Positions 18,564 through 27,704 of a stretch of DNA of 64,000 nt are shown here, one piece after another (positions within the stretch are counted from its first letter, which is position 1; every line of letters begins with the position of its first letter). The notes under the pieces were generated by a model. That model searched no databases, was not told where the DNA came from, and saw nothing but the letters and a program-made list of their open reading frames with translations. The stretch covers positions 3,286,001-3,350,000 of the forward strand of contig NZ_FXBL01000004.1 in the NCBI RefSeq assembly GCF_900177325.1. The letters are read 5' to 3'. The translations under genes and the position numbers were made by a program. The DNA comes from Mesorhizobium australicum. GTDB taxonomy: Bacteria > Pseudomonadota > Alphaproteobacteria > Rhizobiales > Rhizobiaceae.

Positions 18564-21500
18564 TCACTGCGTGACGAAGCAGCTTCCGCCCGCCGTCTTG
18601 AGCTTGGCGCAGAGAATGTTGGCGTCGTTCTTGGACGCTGCCGGCACGCGCACACGCCACATCGTCCCCTTACCCGACACTTCGGCCTGGATGATGTTTA
18701 CCCCCTTGCCGCCCAGCACTCCGCCATAGCGGCGTGCGAGGTCCTCGTAAGAGGCTTGGGCGCCCTCGCGGGTCGGCTGCGACGCGATCTGCACCGTCCA
18801 GAGGCCGGCCACGGGCGCGGTCGCCGCGGGTGCGCTCGCTTCCTGGGCTGCCGGGGCAGCGGGCTGCGGAGCCGGCTCGGCACGAACCGGTGCGGGCGTG
18901 ACGGCCGCCTGGCGGACGGGCTCCTCGGCTGCCGGCTGGGCCGTCCGGCTCGGACGCGGCAACGGCACGATCACGTCGGACGCCGCCGGTGTCTGGAGGC
19001 CGGCTGCACTGTCGTCGGCAGCGGCGTCCGGAGGCAGGATCGACACGTCGTCCCGCGCGCCCGGCACGGCCGACGGCACCTGAGCGCCTGGCTGCGCCGC
19101 AGCCATCGTCGCAGGATCGGCATTGGTCGGCACGGTCGCCATCGCCGTACCGGTCGTCTCGCCGGACGCCACCGCCGGCGGATCCTCGCGCGGCACCAGC
19201 GTTCCGTCCGGACGCACGATCATGGTGCGGACCTTCTTCGGCGCAATCGCCGCAACTTCCTGCGACGGTTCGGAGCCCTGCGCCGTTTCCTCCGGCGTCA
19301 CGCGCTCCTCGGACTTCACGGTAGGCGTCTCGACGCCGGGCAGAGCGGCCGTCGGCTGTTCGGCGGCTGCCGGCGGGTTGGCAGCACTATTCGCCGCGGG
19401 CGCCGCGGGACGGGCGGCAGGAGGCGGTGCCATTGGCTCTTCCGCACCCGACACGAGCTTGTCCTGCGACGTGGCGGCAGCCGGCTGGCCGCGCACCTGC
19501 TCGTAGACCTTGCCGTCCTGGTTCGGGACGATCGCCCCACCCGGATTCTCCGGCTTGACCTTGATCGGTGACGGATCGGCCTTGACGAGCGCCGGCGCGC
19601 CATCTCCACCCGAGCCGCCGGTGAAGGCATAGGCGCCGATGCCGCCGATCACCGCGACGCCAGCAAGCATGGCGGCGATCAGCAGGCCACGGCTCCGCTT
19701 CGGCTGTTCCTTCTCGATCTCCTCGCCGTAGAAATCGCCGGCAAAGGCATCGTCGTCCTCGCCATAGGGCGGCTCGCCGCCCTGGTCGAGCTGGAAGCCG
19801 GCAAGCTGGTCGTCATAGTCCGTCACCGGCGCGTATTGCGTCGACTGCGCCGCATGCTGGCTGGGATAGGTCGCACGAGCCGGCTCGGCGGCACGCTCGA
19901 CATAGTAACCGGCACCGGGATCTGGCTGCGCGACAGACCTCGCGGCAGGCGGAGTGGCCTTCGGCTCGGGAACCCGGGACAGCTGCTGGAACGCCGTCGC
20001 GAAATCAGCATCGAGATCGTCGAACCCGGCCGGCGTGACGTTGGGCTCGTCGAAGGCGAGATCGGGAATGTCCAGCTCGTCGGCAAGTGCCACGGCCTGG
20101 TCGGAGATCTCGACCGTTTCGATGTCGGGCGCAAAGTTGGCGTCGTCGAGCAGGTCGGCGAGATCGGGAAACTCGTCCTCGATCTGCGGCTGCGGAGCAG
20201 GCTTCGCTGCGGCCGGAGCCGGCGCGAAGGCCGACGCAGCCACCGAGCCGGCGGCAGAAGCCGCCAGACCGGCACGCGGCGCAAACGGCATATCGCTCTT
20301 CGGTGCGGCATATGGAGAGGCGGGACGCGGTGCTTCAGCACGCGGCGGTTCCATCGGAACAGGTGCGGGCCTCGCCACAGGTACTGCGGCGACCTCGCGC
20401 TGCGGCGCAGCCTGCGTCCGCCACGACGAGAAGTCCGGCCGCGCCGCGGCTGCCGGCTCGGCGGCGATCGGGGCGGCGGACGGCGCCGGCGCGACCGGGC
20501 GCAGGTTCTCCCTGCCCGTCGCATTCGGATTGGCGACCGGATTGCTGCGGCTGAGGCTGCGGACGATGGGCGGCTGAGCCGCGAGCGCGGCGAGTGCCGC
20601 AAACGGATCCGCGTCGTCCAGCTCCGGCGCTACCGGCGCCGGTGCGGCGCGTTCCGCGACCGGCTCGGGGCGGCCCGCTTCGGCCGACTTCATTTCGGCA
20701 TAGCGCTGGCGCCAGTCGAAGACCGGTGCCGCCGGACGCTCCTCTTCCACTGCACGCCGCTCTTCCGTGAAGGCGAGCGGACGCAGCGTCGCGGGCTTTG
20801 CTGCCGTCGACGGTCCGGCGTTTTCACGCGTCATCGGCTGGGGCTCGACATGGGGTGCCAGTTCAGCCTCGAGATCAATGACCGGATCATCCTCCACCTC
20901 GGCGGCTGCTTCAAGCTGCTCGGCCGGATCGAACGCCATTTCGGCGGCGTCGAGTTGCTGCTCTTCGTCGGCCTCTGCCACCACTTCAGCTGCCGCCTCG
21001 CCCCCGGCGAGTGTCCGCTCGAGTTCGGCGGCGAGATCGTCATGATCAAGATCGGCCTGGTCGAAGGTAAAATCGTCAAACGCCGGCATCTCCGCCGTCA
21101 CGTCTTCCTGCGCGACCGCGACGACTTCCTCTGCGACGGTCTCCTCGACCGTGACCAGATCGGCGGGCTCCTCATATGCGGGCTCCTGATAGTGCGCCGT
21201 CGCGTCATGAGCCACAGGATCGGCGGAAGCGACCGCCTCGACGACGGAAACCTCGGGCTCGGTCACCTCCTCGGAGATCGCGGACACCGTGTCCGGCTGC
21301 GGCAGCACATGCGCATTGCCGGTGCGGCCGAGAAGCTGGCGCAGTTCGTCCTCGATCGACAGGGATTTGGTAGGCGCGGGAACGACCGCTGCCGGCTCCG
21401 CCACCGCCTGGGGCTCGGCGGCGCGCAGTTCCACGTCCTCTGCTACGGCAGCCTGCGCCTCGGGAACGACGGCGTCTTCCTCAACGAACGCCGCGATATC

Positions 21501-22121
21501 CTCGATCAGATCGTCTGCCGCGAAATCGTCTTCCACCGCCAGACGCTCGTCCGCGACGTATTCCTGTTCGACCAAGTGGTCGACATCGGCGATATGATCC
21601 TCAACGGCCATGCCTTCAAGGGTCTGCCCGACGGTGTCGTCCACCTCGACATCAACGGCATCCTGCTCAATGTGAGCCGAGACCTCTTGGTCCATCCCGG
21701 CAGCAAGGTCGAAATCCTCGAACGCCGCGTCCAGATCGGCAAGATCGTTTCCGAGCGCGGCTTCCATCGCCTGGAGGTCGACATCCGTCTCAACGGTCGC
21801 AGCGACCGGCTCGGGCGCCTGCTCCTCCGCTGTCTCGGCCAGCATGTCCGCGAACGCGTCGTCGAAATCGGCCTGTAGAGTCTCGAACTCGGCAACACCT
21901 TCCTCGGGCTGCGGAGCGCGCGCCTCGACGTCGGCGGCCGGCTCCTCGCCGAAGAGCTCGCCCATCAATTCCTGTTCGAGATCGATCTCGAAATCCGCCT
22001 CGGACGAATTGGCCGCAGCCTCTTCCTTCGCCAGACCCATGATGCGGCTGAGTTCAGCCAGCGGGTCGGTCTCCGGGAACTCGGAGGGATGCGCTGCCTT
22101 CAAGACGGTCTTGCTTGCCAT
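18564..22121 (-). CDS. Very large SPOR-domain membrane protein, 1185 aa
   Basis: This is a bitopic protein. About 810 residues of acidic, Ala/Glu/Pro-rich low-complexity sequence lie in the cytoplasm, then one membrane helix (LLIAAMLAGVAVIGGIGAYAF), about 270 residues of Pro/Ala-rich periplasmic linker, and a C-terminal SPOR domain (WTVQIASQPTREGAQASYED onward). SPOR domains bind denuded glycan strands at division septa. The protein is far longer than FtsN-like relatives because of the cytoplasmic part. ATG at 22121 (MASKTVLKAAHPSEF) is preferred to GTG at 22136. It lies between argS and nagZ, a position where alphaproteobacteria commonly carry a SPOR gene. The role in division is inferred from the domain. 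Confidence 0.9.
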   Translation of the reverse strand: MASKTVLKAAHPSEFPETDPLAELSRIMGLAKEEAAANSSEADFEIDLEQELMGELFGEEPAADVEARAPQPEEGVAEFETLQADFDDAFADMLAETAEEQAPEPVAATVETDVDLQAMEAALGNDLADLDAAFEDFDLAAGMDQEVSAHIEQDAVDVEVDDTVGQTLEGMAVEDHIADVDHLVEQEYVADERLAVEDDFAADDLIEDIAAFVEEDAVVPEAQAAVAEDVELRAAEPQAVAEPAAVVPAPTKSLSIEDELRQLLGRTGNAHVLPQPDTVSAISEEVTEPEVSVVEAVASADPVAHDATAHYQEPAYEEPADLVTVEETVAEEVVAVAQEDVTAEMPAFDDFTFDQADLDHDDLAAELERTLAGGEAAAEVVAEADEEQQLDAAEMAFDPAEQLEAAAEVEDDPVIDLEAELAPHVEPQPMTRENAGPSTAAKPATLRPLAFTEERRAVEEERPAAPVFDWRQRYAEMKSAEAGRPEPVAERAAPAPVAPELDDADPFAALAALAAQPPIVRSLSRSNPVANPNATGRENLRPVAPAPSAAPIAAEPAAAARPDFSSWRTQAAPQREVAAVPVARPAPVPMEPPRAEAPRPASPYAAPKSDMPFAPRAGLAASAAGSVAASAFAPAPAAAKPAPQPQIEDEFPDLADLLDDANFAPDIETVEISDQAVALADELDIPDLAFDEPNVTPAGFDDLDADFATAFQQLSRVPEPKATPPAARSVAQPDPGAGYYVERAAEPARATYPSQHAAQSTQYAPVTDYDDQLAGFQLDQGGEPPYGEDDDAFAGDFYGEEIEKEQPKRSRGLLIAAMLAGVAVIGGIGAYAFTGGSGGDGAPALVKADPSPIKVKPENPGGAIVPNQDGKVYEQVRGQPAAATSQDKLVSGAEEPMAPPPAARPAAPAANSAANPPAAAEQPTAALPGVETPTVKSEERVTPEETAQGSEPSQEVAAIAPKKVRTMIVRPDGTLVPREDPPAVASGETTGTAMATVPTNADPATMAAAQPGAQVPSAVPGARDDVSILPPDAAADDSAAGLQTPAASDVIVPLPRPSRTAQPAAEEPVRQAAVTPAPVRAEPAPQPAAPAAQEASAPAATAPVAGLWTVQIASQPTREGAQASYEDLARRYGGVLGGKGVNIIQAEVSGKGTMWRVRVPAASKNDANILCAKLKTAGGSCFVTQ

Positions 22122-22221
22122 CGTTTTTTCCCACACTCAAAACCCGTCCCGACGTGGCGCCAGGAACAAGTGGCCGTACCAGCGCAATGTGGGCAAAAGG
22201 TGACAGGTTTTCCGGGGGAAA

Positions 22222-23979
22222 CTAGCGCATTTCCCGGGGCGCTTCGGCTCCGATCAACGCCAGTCCGGACGATAGAACGCCGGAAACAGCCTGCACCAGC
22301 CCAAGTCTGGCATAGGTCAATTCTGGGTCGTTAACCTTAACAAACCGTAAGCCGGGGTTGTCATTGCCGCGGTTCCACTGCGCATGGAACGCGGTCGCCA
22401 CTTCGTAGAGGTAGAAAGCCAGGCGGTGCGGCTCCTTGGCGAGTGCGGCGCCCTCGATTAGGCGCGGATATTCGGCGAGCTTCTTGACCAGCGCTATCTC
22501 GCTCTCATCCACGAGCAGATGCGCCCTCGCTGCCAGGTCGCCGACGGCCGGCAGCGCAACTCCAAGCTGCTCCTCGGCCTGCCGCATCGCTGAGTGGCAC
22601 CGCGCCGAGGCGTACTGGACGTAGAACACCGGATTGTCCTTCGACTGCTCCGTCACCTTGGCGAAGTCGAAGTCGAGCGGCGCGTCGTTCTTGCGGTAGA
22701 CCATCATGAAGCGGATCGGGTCGCGCCCGACCTCGTCGACCACGTCGCGCAGCGTGACGAAGTCGCCGGAGCGCTTCGACATGCGCACCGGCTCGCCGTC
22801 GCGGAACAGCTTCACGAGCTGGCAGAGCAGGACGGTGAGTTCGATCTCGTCCCCGCCGACGGCGCGCGCCAGCGCCTGCATACGCTTCACATAGCCGCCG
22901 TGATCGGCGCCCAGAATGAAGATCATCTCTTTGAAGCCGCGTGCATATTTGTCGTAGAGATAGGCGACGTCGGCCGCGAAGTAGGTGTAGGAGCCGTCCG
23001 ACTTCACCAGCGGCCGGTCGATGTCGTCGCCGATCTCGGTCGAGCGGAACAGAGTCTGCTCGCGGTCCTCCCAGTCCTCGGGCAGCTGTCCTTTTGGCGG
23101 CGGCAGCTTGCCCTTGTAGACATGGCCCTTCATCGTCAACTCGTTCAGCGCCGTGCGGATCTTGCGGCCGCCATCGGCGTGAAGCGTGCGCTCCGAGAAG
23201 AACACTTCGTGATGGACGTTGAGCGCGGCGAGGTCTTCCCGGATCATCACCATCATGGCGTCGATCGTACGGTCCTTGACGATCGCCAGCGCCTCGTCTT
23301 CCGGCATCTGGTTGAGGCCCCGGCCGAACTCCTTAGCCAGTGCCTCGCCGACCGGCACGAGATAGTCGCCCGGATAGAGGCCCGGCGGAATTTCGCCAAT
23401 CTCCTCGCCCAGCGCCTGCCGGTAGCGCAGCATCACCGAGCGGCCGAGTACGTCGATCTGCACGCCAGCGTCGTTGATGTAATATTCCTTCGTCACATCG
23501 TAGCCCGCGAAGGCGAGCAGATTGGCGAGCACGTCGCCCACCACCGCGCCGCGGCAATGGCCGACATGCATCGGGCCGGTCGGATTGGCCGAGACGTATT
23601 CGACATTGGTCTTGCGCCCGGCGCCGAGCTGCGAGCGGCCATAGTCGGGGCCAGCCGCCAGCATCGCCTTCAGCGTCCCATGCCAGAAGCCATCCGAAAG
23701 CCTCAGGTTGATGAAGCCCGGCCCGGCAACCTCGACCGAGGCGATGTCGGCATCGCCCCGCAACGCGCCTGCGATCTTCTCCGCCAGCGCGCGCGGATTC
23801 TCGCCGACGCTCTTGGCAAGCACCATCGCCGCGTTCGTGGCGAGGTCGCCGTGCGAAGGATCTCGCGGCGGCTCGACCGTGACGCGGCTGGTGTCCAGCG
23901 CCCCACCGTCCCTGGGCGTGAGCGCGAGCGCGTCCACCACCGTCCTGATCCGCGCGTTGAAGTCGGCGAAAATGTTCAT
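22222..23979 (-). CDS. argS: Arginyl-tRNA synthetase
   Basis: This is a 585-residue class I synthetase. The N-terminal Add-1 domain (about 1-110) recognises the tRNA D-loop; the HIGH motif appears as [12 protein letters not shown] near residue 130; the KMSKS-like loop reads [12 protein letters not shown] near 400; the C-terminal anticodon-binding helical domain contains [14 protein letters not shown]. It charges tRNA-Arg in the cytoplasm. It lies between dgt (60 bases upstream in transcription) and the SPOR gene, in the typical dgt-argS-SPOR order. Confidence 0.97.
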   Translation of the reverse strand: MNIFADFNARIRTVVDALALTPRDGGALDTSRVTVEPPRDPSHGDLATNAAMVLAKSVGENPRALAEKIAGALRGDADIASVEVAGPGFINLRLSDGFWHGTLKAMLAAGPDYGRSQLGAGRKTNVEYVSANPTGPMHVGHCRGAVVGDVLANLLAFAGYDVTKEYYINDAGVQIDVLGRSVMLRYRQALGEEIGEIPPGLYPGDYLVPVGEALAKEFGRGLNQMPEDEALAIVKDRTIDAMMVMIREDLAALNVHHEVFFSERTLHADGGRKIRTALNELTMKGHVYKGKLPPPKGQLPEDWEDREQTLFRSTEIGDDIDRPLVKSDGSYTYFAADVAYLYDKYARGFKEMIFILGADHGGYVKRMQALARAVGGDEIELTVLLCQLVKLFRDGEPVRMSKRSGDFVTLRDVVDEVGRDPIRFMMVYRKNDAPLDFDFAKVTEQSKDNPVFYVQYASARCHSAMRQAEEQLGVALPAVGDLAARAHLLVDESEIALVKKLAEYPRLIEGAALAKEPHRLAFYLYEVATAFHAQWNRGNDNPGLRFVKVNDPELTYARLGLVQAVSGVLSSGLALIGAEAPREMR

Positions 23980-24039
23980 CGCATCGTCCGTATCGAAGAA
24001 TTCCGGAGCCTGCGCCGCCGGCGCAAGCCGCGGCTGCGC

Positions 24040-25263
24040 CTATCCCAAATCGGGAGTATGGTCAAACAGGCGCCGGTGCTCCTTGAGCGCATAGGTGTCG
24101 GTCATGCCGGCCAGGAAATCCGCCACATGCCGCGCCTTGACCGTTTCGGTGGCATTGGCGAGCACGCCGCGCCAGCCTTCCGGCATCTCGCCGGGATCGG
24201 CCAAGTATCGCGCGAAGAGCTCGCGCAGCACCCGGTCCGCCTCCGCGCGCACCGCCATCACGGTCGGATTGCGGTAGAGATTGCGATAGAGGAACGCCTT
24301 CAGCTCCGCCTCCTGCGCGGTCATGTCCGGCGAGAACACCACCATGGCCCTCCCTGCCCTGCGGACGTCGTCGGCACTGCCGGGCTTCGTCTCGGCGAGC
24401 CTTGCCTGCGCCATCACGATCACATCCTCCACCATGCGCGTGATCTGGCGCCGCACGAGTTCGTGTCCCGTCCGCACCGGGTCGAGCGCCGGATAGAGAC
24501 GGTGGACCTCGGCGAGAATTCCGGCCGGCAAGCTCACCTCTTCGAGCGCGTCGAGCTTCAGGAGGCCCGACCTCAGCCCGTCGTCAATGTCATGCGCATT
24601 GTAGGCGATGTCGTCGGCGATCGCCGCGCACTGCGCCTCAAGCCCCGCATGTTCCCCAAGATGAAGGTCGTAGAGTGTGTTGAAGTCGCGGATCGAGCGC
24701 GGCACAGGCCCCTTCAGACCTTTGCCCGCCGCGTCGACCAGCGGCCCGTTGTGTTTGACGAGCCCTTCCAGCGTCTCCCAGGTCAAGTTGAGGCCGTCGA
24801 ATTCGGCATAGCGGCGCTCCAGCTTGGTCACGACCCGCAGCGCCTGCGCATTGTGGTCGAAGCCGCCGAACTGGGCCATGCACTCGTTCAGCGTGTCCTC
24901 CCCCGTATGTCCGAACGGCGTGTGGCCGAAATCGTGGACCAGCGCCACCGCTTCGGCGAGGTCCTCGTCGGCCCGCAGCGCACGGGCGAGCGCACGGGCG
25001 ATCTGCGCCACCTCGATCGAGTGCGTCAGGCGGGTGCGATAGTGGTCTCCCTCATGCGCGATGAACACCTGCGTCTTGTGCTTGAGCCGCCGGAAGGCGG
25101 TCGAGTGGATGATCCTGTCGCGGTCGCGCTGGAAAGGCGAACGCGTCGGGCTTTCCATCTCATCATAGAAGCGCCCCCGCGACCGCGCCGGGTCGCTGGC
25201 ATAGGCGGCCCTCGGGCGATAGCCGAAGCCGATGCCCTCGAAGGCGCTGTTCTCCCCGGACAT
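24040..25263 (-). CDS. dgt: Deoxyguanosinetriphosphate triphosphohydrolase-like protein
   Basis: This is a 407-residue HD-domain dNTP triphosphohydrolase. N-terminal [20 protein letters not shown] and HKTQVF are family signatures; the metal-binding histidines and aspartates are in [12 protein letters not shown] and [12 protein letters not shown], with a later Asp in [15 protein letters not shown]. It hydrolyses dNTPs to nucleosides and tripolyphosphate. It is divergent from erpA across 74 bases and heads the dgt-argS unit. Confidence 0.92.
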   Translation of the reverse strand: MSGENSAFEGIGFGYRPRAAYASDPARSRGRFYDEMESPTRSPFQRDRDRIIHSTAFRRLKHKTQVFIAHEGDHYRTRLTHSIEVAQIARALARALRADEDLAEAVALVHDFGHTPFGHTGEDTLNECMAQFGGFDHNAQALRVVTKLERRYAEFDGLNLTWETLEGLVKHNGPLVDAAGKGLKGPVPRSIRDFNTLYDLHLGEHAGLEAQCAAIADDIAYNAHDIDDGLRSGLLKLDALEEVSLPAGILAEVHRLYPALDPVRTGHELVRRQITRMVEDVIVMAQARLAETKPGSADDVRRAGRAMVVFSPDMTAQEAELKAFLYRNLYRNPTVMAVRAEADRVLRELFARYLADPGEMPEGWRGVLANATETVKARHVADFLAGMTDTYALKEHRRLFDHTPDLG

Positions 25264-25337
25264 GGCAAACCGCCGCTGGTTGACTTGGATAGTCGCGCTT
25301 CATACCTATTGCTGAGAGACGAATGCAAGGTGACGCC

Positions 25338-25688
25338 ATGGGCACGGACGCCAAGACTGCCATGAAGGGCATCGACGTGACGGACGCAGCGGCGTCCCGC
25401 GTCGCCAAGATCGTCGCGAAGGAGCCGGGCAAGTCGGCACTGCGCGTTTCCGTCGAGGGCGGCGGCTGCTCGGGCTTCTCTTACAAGTTCGACCTGGTCG
25501 ACAGCCGCAACGACGACGACCTCGCCATCGAGAAGAACGGCGCGACGATCCTGATCGACGAGCTGTCGCTCATCTACATGGGCGGTTCGGTAATCGACTT
25601 CGTCGACGACCTGATGGGCCAGTCTTTCCAGATCAGGAACCCGAACGCGGTCGCCTCCTGCGGCTGCGGCACCAGCTTCTCGATCTGA
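25338..25688 (+). CDS. erpA: A-type iron-sulfur cluster carrier ErpA
   Basis: This is a 116-residue HesB/IscA-type scaffold. The three conserved cysteines are in GGGCSGF and SCGCGTSF. It delivers 4Fe-4S clusters to apo-enzymes; ilvD downstream and complex I are typical 4Fe-4S clients. ATG at 25338 is preferred because AAGGTG lies five bases upstream; ATG at 25323 is also in frame. It is divergent from dgt and lies six bases before the exonuclease III gene, which suggests a bicistronic message. Confidence 0.93.
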   Translation: MGTDAKTAMKGIDVTDAAASRVAKIVAKEPGKSALRVSVEGGGCSGFSYKFDLVDSRNDDDLAIEKNGATILIDELSLIYMGGSVIDFVDDLMGQSFQIRNPNAVASCGCGTSFSI

Positions 25689-25694
25689 ACCGCG

Positions 25695-26507
25695 ATGAAG
25701 ATCGCCACCTGGAACATCAATGGTGTCAAGGCGCGCATCGAGAATCTCGTCGCCTGGCTCAAGGAGAGCCAGCCCGACATCGTCTGCCTCCAGGAGATCA
25801 AGACGGTCGATGAAGGGTTCCCCCGCGCCGACGTCGAGGCGCTCGGCTACAATATCGAGACGCATGGCCAGAAGGGCTTCAACGGCGTCGCGATCCTGTC
25901 GAAGCTACCGTTCGACGAAGTGATCCGCGGCCTTCCCGGTGACGACGAAGACGACCAGGCGCGCTTCATCGAGGGCGTGTTCTCTGTCGTGGACGCCAAG
26001 GGTCGCAAGACGGCGCTGCGCGTCGTCTCGCTCTACCTGCCGAACGGTAATCCGATCTCGGAAGACCGCAAGTTCGGCTACAAGCTGCGCTGGATGGCCC
26101 GGCTCGAACGCTGGGCGGCCGAACGCCTTCGCCTGGAGGAACCGCTGGTGCTCGCTGGCGACTACAACGTCATCCCCGAGAAGGAAGACGCCAGGCGCTG
26201 GCAGGACTGGGTGAACGACGCCCTGTTCCAGCCCGAATCGCGGCAGGCCTTCCGCCGGCTGTTGTCGCTGGGCTTTACGGAATCGATCCGCTCCGTGACC
26301 GATTCGCCCGAGGTCTACACGTTCTGGGACTATCAGGCCGGCGCCTGGCAAAAGAACAACGGCATCCGCATCGACCATCTGCTCCTGTCGCCTGAAGCGT
26401 CGAACACGCTGCGTGGTGCGGTCGTCGAGAAACACGTGCGGTCCTGGGAAAAGCCCTCGGACCACGTGCCGGTCGCCATAGATCTGGAAATCACCGTCCC
26501 CGTCTGA
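25695..26507 (+). CDS. xth: Exodeoxyribonuclease III (AP endonuclease family)
   Basis: This is a 270-residue enzyme of the exonuclease III/AP endonuclease 1 fold. Catalytic motifs in order are WNINGVKARI, CLQEIKT with the metal Glu, VVSLYLPNG, GDYNVIPEKED, RIDHLLLSP and the terminal SDHVPVAIDLE with the catalytic Asp-His pair. It nicks DNA at abasic sites and degrades 3' ends in base excision repair. It is six bases downstream of erpA and convergent with exoR, with ten bases between stops. Confidence 0.95.
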   Translation: MKIATWNINGVKARIENLVAWLKESQPDIVCLQEIKTVDEGFPRADVEALGYNIETHGQKGFNGVAILSKLPFDEVIRGLPGDDEDDQARFIEGVFSVVDAKGRKTALRVVSLYLPNGNPISEDRKFGYKLRWMARLERWAAERLRLEEPLVLAGDYNVIPEKEDARRWQDWVNDALFQPESRQAFRRLLSLGFTESIRSVTDSPEVYTFWDYQAGAWQKNNGIRIDHLLLSPEASNTLRGAVVEKHVRSWEKPSDHVPVAIDLEITVPV

Positions 26508-26517
26508 GAGGCCGGGC

Positions 26518-27309
26518 CTATTTGGCGCCGCCGAGCATGTCCTGCGCGAGCGCGATCGCCGTGCGGCGGTCGGCCTCGGTCGCCAGCGCAAAGGCCTCTT
26601 CCTGCATGCCGCCGATCCACTGGCGGTCGCGCGGATCGGCGCGCTCCATGGCCGCCGTCAACATCGCCAGGCCGCGCACCACCTTGCCCCGCTGGTAGAG
26701 GAGGTTGCCGAGGGTGGCCTGCGCGCCGGCATGGCCCTTCTCCGCCGCAAGCTGCAGCCAACGGCCGGCCTGCTTGACGGATGCCTTCACGCCCTCGCCG
26801 TTGAGGAACATGCGGCCGAGCTCGAACTGTGCCGTCGGGTTGCGGTAGTTGGTGGCGGCGTCGCGATAGTATTCCTGCGCAAGCACAGGATCGGCCTTGA
26901 CCGGGCTTCCCGGAATGCCCTTGCGCACATAGCCGCCGATTGCCACCAGCGCGTCGGAGACGTAGGCCGCCTCGACACTGCCGTGCTCGACGCCCTGGTT
27001 CACGATCTGGGAATAGAACTTGAAGGCCTCGTAGTCGTTCTGCGTGACGCCGTCGCCGTCGGCATACATACGCGCGAGCTTCCACTGTGCACCGAGCTGG
27101 CCCTTCTCGGCCGCATAGCGATAGGCTTCCATCGCCTCGCCCTTGTGGCCACTGCGATATTTGTCGAAGCCGTCGCGCAGCGCCTCCCAGGGGTTAGACA
27201 ACGGTGCGCCACCCGTCGAAGCCGGGTCCAGCGCCAAGGCCGAGCCCATGCCTGCCAGCAGCAGGCCGGCCGCGACAGCGCCGACTCGTATGGATCCCTG
27301 TATCCGCAT
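26518..27309 (-). CDS. exoR: ExoR-like periplasmic Sel1/TPR repeat regulator
   Basis: This is a 263-residue exported protein: signal peptide (GAVAAGLLLAGMGSALA), then Sel1-type repeats with the AxxxxxxAAEKGxxxAQxxLGxxY pattern (EAYRYAAEKGQLGAQWKLARMY, QLAAEKGHAGAQATLGNLLY). Sequence and length match rhizobial ExoR, the periplasmic protein that inhibits the ExoS/ChvI two-component system controlling succinoglycan, motility and host entry. ATG at 27309 (MRIQGS) is preferred to an in-frame GTG at 27324. exoS/chvI are not in the window. A 395-base region upstream separates it from ilvD. Confidence 0.85.
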   Translation of the reverse strand: MRIQGSIRVGAVAAGLLLAGMGSALALDPASTGGAPLSNPWEALRDGFDKYRSGHKGEAMEAYRYAAEKGQLGAQWKLARMYADGDGVTQNDYEAFKFYSQIVNQGVEHGSVEAAYVSDALVAIGGYVRKGIPGSPVKADPVLAQEYYRDAATNYRNPTAQFELGRMFLNGEGVKASVKQAGRWLQLAAEKGHAGAQATLGNLLYQRGKVVRGLAMLTAAMERADPRDRQWIGGMQEEAFALATEADRRTAIALAQDMLGGAK

Positions 27310-27658
27310 CTCAGTCAAAATCACTCACGCTCTACGCATCGCCCGGACGCTGCCCTGCGCCCACGCCGCATCCACGGACACAGTCATGAAAACGGAAAGG
27401 CTTCCTTCGCCAATGCGGAGGAGACTGTTTCCAGCCTTCATGCCAATGCTGTTGGTCACGGCGTCCCTTTTGGTTGCGGCCGCTTGGCTGCGGCGCTGCC
27501 TTGTCCTGCGGCCCGGTGGGCTGCGCTCGAAGTCGCCTTCGGGGTGCTCCGGGTTTATGGCGGGAAGTAGGCAATTCGTCCCCTCCGCTCTATAGCGCAA
27601 GGGATGTTGAAAGAGTGTTGCCGAATCGTCACAAAGCCCGGCGACGCAGAAACGCAAA
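27310..27658. other. Gene-free region between exoR and ilvD
   Basis: This stretch should hold the exoR promoter. It is rich in short GC inverted segments (for example GCGGCCGC near 27478). A plus-strand frame from ATG 27386 encodes a 69-residue peptide with a hydrophobic middle, but it has no clear ribosome site and looks like a chance frame. I see no RNA gene that I can name. Confidence 0.5.
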
Positions 27659-27676
27659 CGGCCCCCGGAGGGGCCG
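27659..27676 (-). terminator. Intrinsic terminator after ilvD
   Basis: CGGCCCC (27659-27665) pairs with GGGGCCG (27670-27676) around CGGA. On the minus strand the stem is followed by TTTGCGTTTC, and it lies about 30 bases past the ilvD stop. Confidence 0.75.
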
Positions 27677-27704
27677 CGGCGCTGCGGAAAGGCTGAAAAT
27701 CCGC

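Noticed and set aside
18397..18660. Minus-strand small protein with RWCGREDSNL between nagZ and the SPOR gene
   Set aside because: This is the known spurious translation of the antisense of a tRNA-Leu-type 3' end, not a gene.
19836..21878. A 680-codon plus-strand frame antisense to the SPOR gene
   Set aside because: Arg/Gly/Leu-rich shadow of a repetitive Ala/Glu-rich coding region; no start context or motif.
22594..25365. A 923-codon open frame on the plus strand, antisense to argS and dgt
   Set aside because: Both opposite genes are certain. The antisense protein is Arg/His/Asp-rich without domains, the usual shadow of high-GC third positions.
27386..27595. A 69-residue plus-strand peptide with a hydrophobic centre in the exoR-ilvD gap
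   Set aside because: No ribosome site, odd composition and no downstream partner; probably chance.
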